Below, in pieces: positions 43,921 to 46,815 of a stretch of 46,815 nt of DNA; the stretch's first letter is position 1; each line of letters starts with the position of its first letter. The DNA comes from Mycolicibacterium pyrenivorans (GTDB lineage Bacteria > Actinomycetota > Actinomycetes > Mycobacteriales > Mycobacteriaceae): the NCBI RefSeq assembly GCF_025821625.1, contig NZ_JACKSH010000184.1, positions 1-46,815 on the forward strand. Reading direction: 5' to 3'. The notes beneath the pieces were generated by a model. That model made no database searches. It saw nothing but the letters and a program-made list of their open reading frames with translations, and was not told the origin of the DNA. The translations under genes were made by a program, and so were the position numbers.

Positions 43921-44202
43921 GCCCGTGACGGGTGATCTTGACGTTTGCCAGTACGGATCTCCGATTACTGATCGCGCGTATTCGAGGTGGCACCTACCAT
44001 CACGAAGGGAGACAACGACGCGTCAGGCTAGGTGGCGTAGCTCCACGGCCAGTCCGTCCCTGCACGCCGGGGAACACAACTACGTTGCGGACTGCCCGAA
44101 GACGTCGAAACCAGACGGTCATAGACGCGTCAGATACCCAGGGGGCAGTCATTCACTGTTGCACTGCAAGCGATTTGGGTCCCGTAAGAATTGGAGTGTG
44201 AC
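43921..44202. other. Intergenic stretch, nothing recognised
   Basis: About 280 bases between csoR and the small membrane protein. No operator of the three classes and no gene is seen. Confidence 0.4.
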
Positions 44203-44490
44203 GTGGACAGATACAGATTGAGTGTTACCCGTGTCGCGTCGTCACTCATGGTGTTCGCTGCCATCACCTACGCGGCGTGCTATCTGTGGCACGCGTTGGC
44301 GCGCTCGTCGTTTACCGACAGCGTCTTCGCTGCGGCCTTTCCCGGCTTCAGCTGGAGTGTCGTCGGGTTCGTTACCGGTCTCGGCTGGAGCATCCTCTAC
44401 AGCGCATATGTCGCTGTGGTCTTTGTGCCGGTATACAACCTGTGCTGCCGGGTTCGCCCCGAGCCTGGCGAGCGTCGCAGGGTGGGCTAG
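44203..44490 (+). CDS. DUF5676-like small membrane protein
   Basis: From GTG 44203 (GGAG eight bases upstream) the 95-aa protein has two helices: SLMVFAAITYAACYLWHAL and VVGFVTGLGWSILYSAYVAV, VFVPVYNLCC. The arrangement matches DUF5676 proteins, which often accompany metal ATPases. The function is unknown. Confidence 0.7.
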   Translation: MDRYRLSVTRVASSLMVFAAITYAACYLWHALARSSFTDSVFAAAFPGFSWSVVGFVTGLGWSILYSAYVAVVFVPVYNLCCRVRPEPGERRRVG

Positions 44491-44560
44491 TGCTGGCGTG
44501 CCGGTCCATCCCTCGCTGGTGGATCGGCACCGGAGGGACTTTCGTCACCTTCGGTAGTGA

Positions 44561-44597
44561 CCTACGTACCTACGTATCAACTACGGAGGTACGTAGG
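44561..44597 (+). promoter_or_regulatory. Composite BlaI-like operator before the 44648 gene
   Basis: CCTACGTACC (44561-44570) and GGTACGTAGG (44588-44597) are perfect inverted 10-mers. Inside lies CTACGTATCAACTACGGAG (44570-44588), the 19-bp form. It is about 50 bp upstream of ATG 44648. Confidence 0.65.
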
Positions 44598-44647
44598 CTC
44601 TATCGCATGGCCCTGAGCCTCGTTGGCCCCAATTGAAGGAGCGACTG

Positions 44648-44875
44648 ATGAAGCGTCAATACATACTCTGGTACACGGCGGCTCTGGTCGCAGCGGTCAT
44701 CGGCGCGGTGGCCTTGGGCGTCCCGCTCTCGACAGTTCTGCTGCCGCTCGTGTTACTGGCCTGCCCGCTGATGATGATGTTCATGATGGGCGGTATGGGG
44801 GGAGGCCACGGCGGGGGTTCTAATCGTGGCTCTTCCGATATCAGCGAGCACCGCGACCCGGTCGCACGGCCGTAG
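44648..44875 (+). CDS. Small Met/His-rich membrane protein, twin of the 10831 product
   Basis: The 75-aa protein starts MKRQYILWYTAALVAAVIGA and contains CPLMMMFMMGGMGGGHGGG, with a charged tail. It aligns along its whole length with the product at 10831-11052, suggesting duplication. Two helices and a Met/Gly/His segment suggest copper binding at the membrane. GAAGGAG precedes the start. It resembles DUF2933-type proteins. Confidence 0.7.
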   Translation: MKRQYILWYTAALVAAVIGAVALGVPLSTVLLPLVLLACPLMMMFMMGGMGGGHGGGSNRGSSDISEHRDPVARP

Positions 44876-44910
44876 CCGAATCGGCTTCGATCGTTGGGTG
44901 GGTGGGGGCG

Positions 44911-45247
44911 ATGGCAGATGCCGATTACGGCCTGTGGCCGTTGGTGATTCTGAATAACTTGTTGTTCGCGGTTTTCGGATTGAGTTTTTTCATCCACGCA
45001 CAAAGCGCGACTAACACCTCGGTGAACAACGCCACCAGGAATGCGGTGAACTCGCCAACGGAATCCCCCTGACCGTCTATCTGCTCGGCAGCTTGTTGGG
45101 GTCTCGGTTCCCGCTGCTGCGCAGCACTCACGCCGGCGGGCACCTTGAGCCCGTTCCATCTGGCTAGTTATGTCCTGATTGGGGGCGGGTTCTGGCTGGT
45201 CGCGGTGGGCTGGCGACATCTACACGACGCCGCTCAAGCCGACCGAC
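44911..45247 (+). pseudogene. Isoprenylcysteine/phospholipid methyltransferase-like membrane protein, scrambled remnant
   Basis: ATG 44911 gives MADADYGLWPLVILNNLLFA, VFGLSFFIHA. From 45060 a different frame gives GIPLTVYLLGSLLGSRFPLL, and a third SPFHLASYVLIGGGFWLVAV, GWRHLHDAAQA, all parts of one methyltransferase-type family. The segment between (about 45014-45057) encodes the expected GEFTAFLVALFTEV only on the opposite strand, so about 44 bp are inverted in place. The gene also has a deletion near 45142 and is cut at 45248 by an IS630-type end. Confidence 0.65.
45014..45057. other. Micro-inversion inside a methyltransferase gene
   Basis: Reverse-complementing these ~44 bases and rejoining at 45058 restores GEFTAFLVALFTEVYGIPLT in one frame. 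No clear flanking inverted repeats are seen. Confidence 0.6.
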
Positions 45248-45885
45248 TAGTGTCCTGAGTCGTTCGCCGGTAGCGTTTAGACTTAGGGGGTGTCGAACCC
45301 TGTCGCGTCGGTGGTGAATCTGACCGAGGATGAGCGTTGCGAGTTGGTGTCGTGGTCGCGGCGGTCCAAGAGCGCGAATGCCCTGGCGATGCGGTCTCGC
45401 GGATCGTGTTGGCAACTGCTGACGGCCTCAGCAATACCGCGATTGCGGACAAACTCGACATCCATGTCTCTAGTGCCCGAAAGTGGCGGACACGGTTCGT
45501 CGCAGACCGGCTCGAGGGCTTGCTCGACGAGCCGCGTCCGGGGCGCCCCCGGGTGGTCGGTGACGACCGGATCGAAGCCTTGATCGTGGCGACGCTGGAG
45601 ACGGCTCCTGCCGATGCCACGCATTGGTCGACACGGTCGATGGCTGAGCATCTGGGCTTGAACCAGTCGATGGTGTCGCGGGTGTGGCGGGCTTTCGGAC
45701 TTGCTCCACACAAACAGGATTCGTGGAAACTAGTCCAAGGATCCGTTGTTCGTAGCCAAGGTTCGCGACGTCGTCGGGCTGTATCTGAACCCGCCCGAGC
45801 GTGCGTTGGTGCTGTGCGTGGACGAGAAGACCCAGATCCAAGCCTTGAACAAAACCCAGCCGGCGTTGCCGATGCTGCCGGGCAC
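45248..45885 (+). mobile_element. IS630-family element remnant with frameshifted transposase
   Basis: The left end begins TA-GTGTCCTGAGTCGTTCG (TA target at 45248). The transposase reads VNLTEDERCELVSWSRRSKS in one frame. It continues from 45395 in a second (VLATADGLSNTAIADKLDIH, RPGRPRVVGDDRIEALI, MVSRVWRAFGLAPHKQDSWK) and from 45745 in a third (LFVAKVRDVVGLYLNPPERA, LVLCVDEKTQIQALNKTQPA, LPMLPGT). The end after LPMLPGT, with the last catalytic Glu region and the right end, is missing. Confidence 0.85.
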
Positions 45886-45986
45886 TCGCGGCCCTGTCGA
45901 TGTCGGGTTCGAGCCTGATCGTCGCGGTCAACGCGCTGATGCTTAAACGGCTCAACGTGCCGGGTGCTGGTCAGGAGCAGCGTTGA
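45886..45986 (+). pseudogene. C-terminal remnant of a heavy-metal P-type ATPase
   Basis: Directly after the truncated transposase the frame reads AALSMSGSSLIVAVNALMLK RLNVPGAGQEQR and stops at 45984-45986. This is the last-helix signature (AMS.SSL.V..NAL.L.R) of P1B metal ATPases, though not identical to the ATPase at 40920. Only about 33 residues remain. The stop overlaps the TTG start of the next gene (TTGA), suggesting the two were once an operon. Confidence 0.65.
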
Positions 45987-46495
45987 GCATCAGCTTCGAC
46001 CGCGTCGAAAAGACCTTGCGGCAAAATACGTTTGGCACACTATCCACGTTGACCGAGGACGGCGCACCGCATGTGACAGGTGTGGTCTATTGGGTGGCGG
46101 CGCCAGGCGAGCCGCTGAATCTGTATGTGACGACACGGACGACCAACCGCAAGGTGCGTAACCTTCGCGCACGTCCGGAAGTGGCCTTCGTCGTGCCGGC
46201 GCCGCATCGGTTCTTTCCGGTGTTTCCGCCGCGCGCGATCCAGTTTCTGGGTACCGCCACGATTGGTTGCGGCCGACGACGAGGGGGGAACCGAACGTTC
46301 GAGGGATCGTGGTTCCTTCGCAGGATCCTCGCGACGGAGCGACGCATCGTGACCGAGGGGGGCCGTTTGTGCTTCAACCGCATCCGCCCCAATCGCACGG
46401 TGTTCACATATGCGATTGGAATGACTGTCTGGGACAACCTGCGGCAGCCACGTGGCGCGATCGGCCGGGTGACGATTCCCGAGTCAGGGCGATGA
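45983..46495 (+). CDS. PPOX/FMN-binding split-barrel family protein
   Basis: The 170-aa protein starts (TTG) MSISFDRVEKTLRQNTFGTL, then TEDGAPHVTGVVYWVAAPGE, TRTTNRKVRNLRARPEVAFV, a flavin or F420 split-barrel fold. About ten residues near 46265-46300 (GCGRRRGGN) look read out of frame; the +1 frame would give VAADDEGG, so two compensating indels are possible. The C-terminal half is shorter than in typical members. The TTG start overlaps the ATPase remnant stop. Confidence 0.7.
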   Translation: MSISFDRVEKTLRQNTFGTLSTLTEDGAPHVTGVVYWVAAPGEPLNLYVTTRTTNRKVRNLRARPEVAFVVPAPHRFFPVFPPRAIQFLGTATIGCGRRRGGNRTFEGSWFLRRILATERRIVTEGGRLCFNRIRPNRTVFTYAIGMTVWDNLRQPRGAIGRVTIPESGR

Positions 46496-46620
46496 CGGGA
46501 CGGCATCGATATGTCGGCGCTCGACGCTGTGGAGCATCGGGGTGAGGCCATAGCCGGGTAGACCCGGCGGGCGGCAATTAGGAGGCCGAGGCGCGCGATT
46601 GACTACCGCGCGGGCCTGCG

Positions 46621-46731
46621 TCAATGCACGTGGTCATGGCCTTGGTGGTCGTCTAGCGGCTCCGCTGCGGGAAGCGGCTCGTTGATTGGCACGGGCGTGG
46701 CCGCCTCAGGTGCACTGCTAGTAGTACTTTG
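46621..46731 (-). other. Possible His-rich C-terminal tail of a metal protein
   Basis: On the minus strand the frame TTSSAPEAATPVPINEPLPA AEPLDDHQGHDHVH ends at TGA 46621-46623. Pro/Ala-rich linkers ending in HQGHDHVH are seen on metal transporters. It lies in the same frame as, and after the stop of, the partial frame at 46732-46815. Weak. Confidence 0.25.
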
Positions 46732-46815
46732 TTAGGTGGGGAAGGTGTGGTGGCATAGTGGGCAGGTGCCGATCCAATGAGCCAGTGCGCGTTGAAGTTT
46801 GCGCACGATGCCGTA
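46732..46815 (-). CDS. C-terminus of an unrecognised protein with a CPLC motif, partial
   Basis: The minus-strand frame enters from the window end and reads YGIVRKLQRALAHWIGTCPL CHHTFPT before TAA at 46732-46734. The CPLCHH element resembles a zinc-ribbon end, perhaps of a transposase or regulator. The family cannot be decided from 27 residues. Confidence 0.35.
   Translation of the reverse strand, partial: YGIVRKLQRALAHWIGTCPLCHHTFPT

Noticed and set aside
1..46815. CRISPR arrays, rRNA and tRNA genes
   Set aside because: No regularly spaced repeat array and no recognisable tRNA or rRNA sequence was noticed on either strand by eye.

Overview
Organism and setting. The window is GC-rich actinobacterial DNA. 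The gene content points to a (myco)bacterium: an MmcO-type multicopper oxidase, an LpqS-CysK2-MFS operon in the order of M. tuberculosis Rv0847-Rv0849, RipA/RipB-like NlpC/P60 endopeptidases, an LdtMt2-like L,D-transpeptidase, a DUF3040 protein and BlaI-family repressors. The density of metal genes, transposon remnants and broken genes suggests an accessory copper/metal and cell-envelope stress island, on a plasmid or a genomic island. This assignment is from recognised families, not a database search.

Layout. 1-5 kb: an IS21 remnant, the severed tail of a second multicopper oxidase, a DUF3040 gene, an MFS stump, a small membrane protein coupled to intact mmcO, and a PAP2 pseudogene. 5.2-11.1 kb: an alpha/beta hydrolase, a molybdopterin oxidoreductase with a divergent TetR gene, and an ABC exporter operon led by a small Met/His-rich membrane protein. 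11.4-21.9 kb: redox and envelope genes, many frameshifted (TlpA-CcdA, CopC stump, BlaI, DUF302, PGRP amidase, lgt, RipA-like, Asp-box lipoprotein). 22.1-28.2 kb: DUF305 lipoprotein, a CopRS-like two-component system, RipA, and BlaI with a broken BlaR1-like protease. 28.6-35 kb: lpqS-cysK2-MFS, an orphan degenerate response regulator, RipB, and an L,D-transpeptidase whose catalytic Cys is Ser. 35.4-38.2 kb: CmtR-like ArsR with CDF transporter, sterol desaturase, AraC regulator. 38.5-44.9 kb: a CsoR-type copper efflux block (Cys peptide, hydrolase, CopZ, His-rich exported protein, Cu ATPase, YHS protein, CsoR, two small membrane proteins). 44.9-46.8 kb: a methyltransferase remnant carrying a micro-inversion, an IS630 remnant, a metal-ATPase tail and a PPOX-like protein.

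How it works together. Three cis-regulatory patterns tie the window together. (1) A 19-bp dyad, consensus CTACGTA-N5-TACGTAG, stands before twelve envelope, redox or metal genes and is inferred to be the operator of the BlaI-type repressors. (2) An 11-bp-period direct repeat of AATCTTCA, like the Corynebacterium CopR box, stands before the small protein-mmcO pair, the DUF305 gene, the two-component genes and the L,D-transpeptidase. (3) ATACCC-N5-GGGTAT palindromes of CsoR type stand before the copper efflux block. The inferred picture is periplasmic copper oxidation and binding plus peptidoglycan remodelling under CopR and BlaI control, with cytosolic copper export under CsoR control. Many genes are frameshifted or truncated. 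This could be real decay or assembly error, and it matters for any functional reading.
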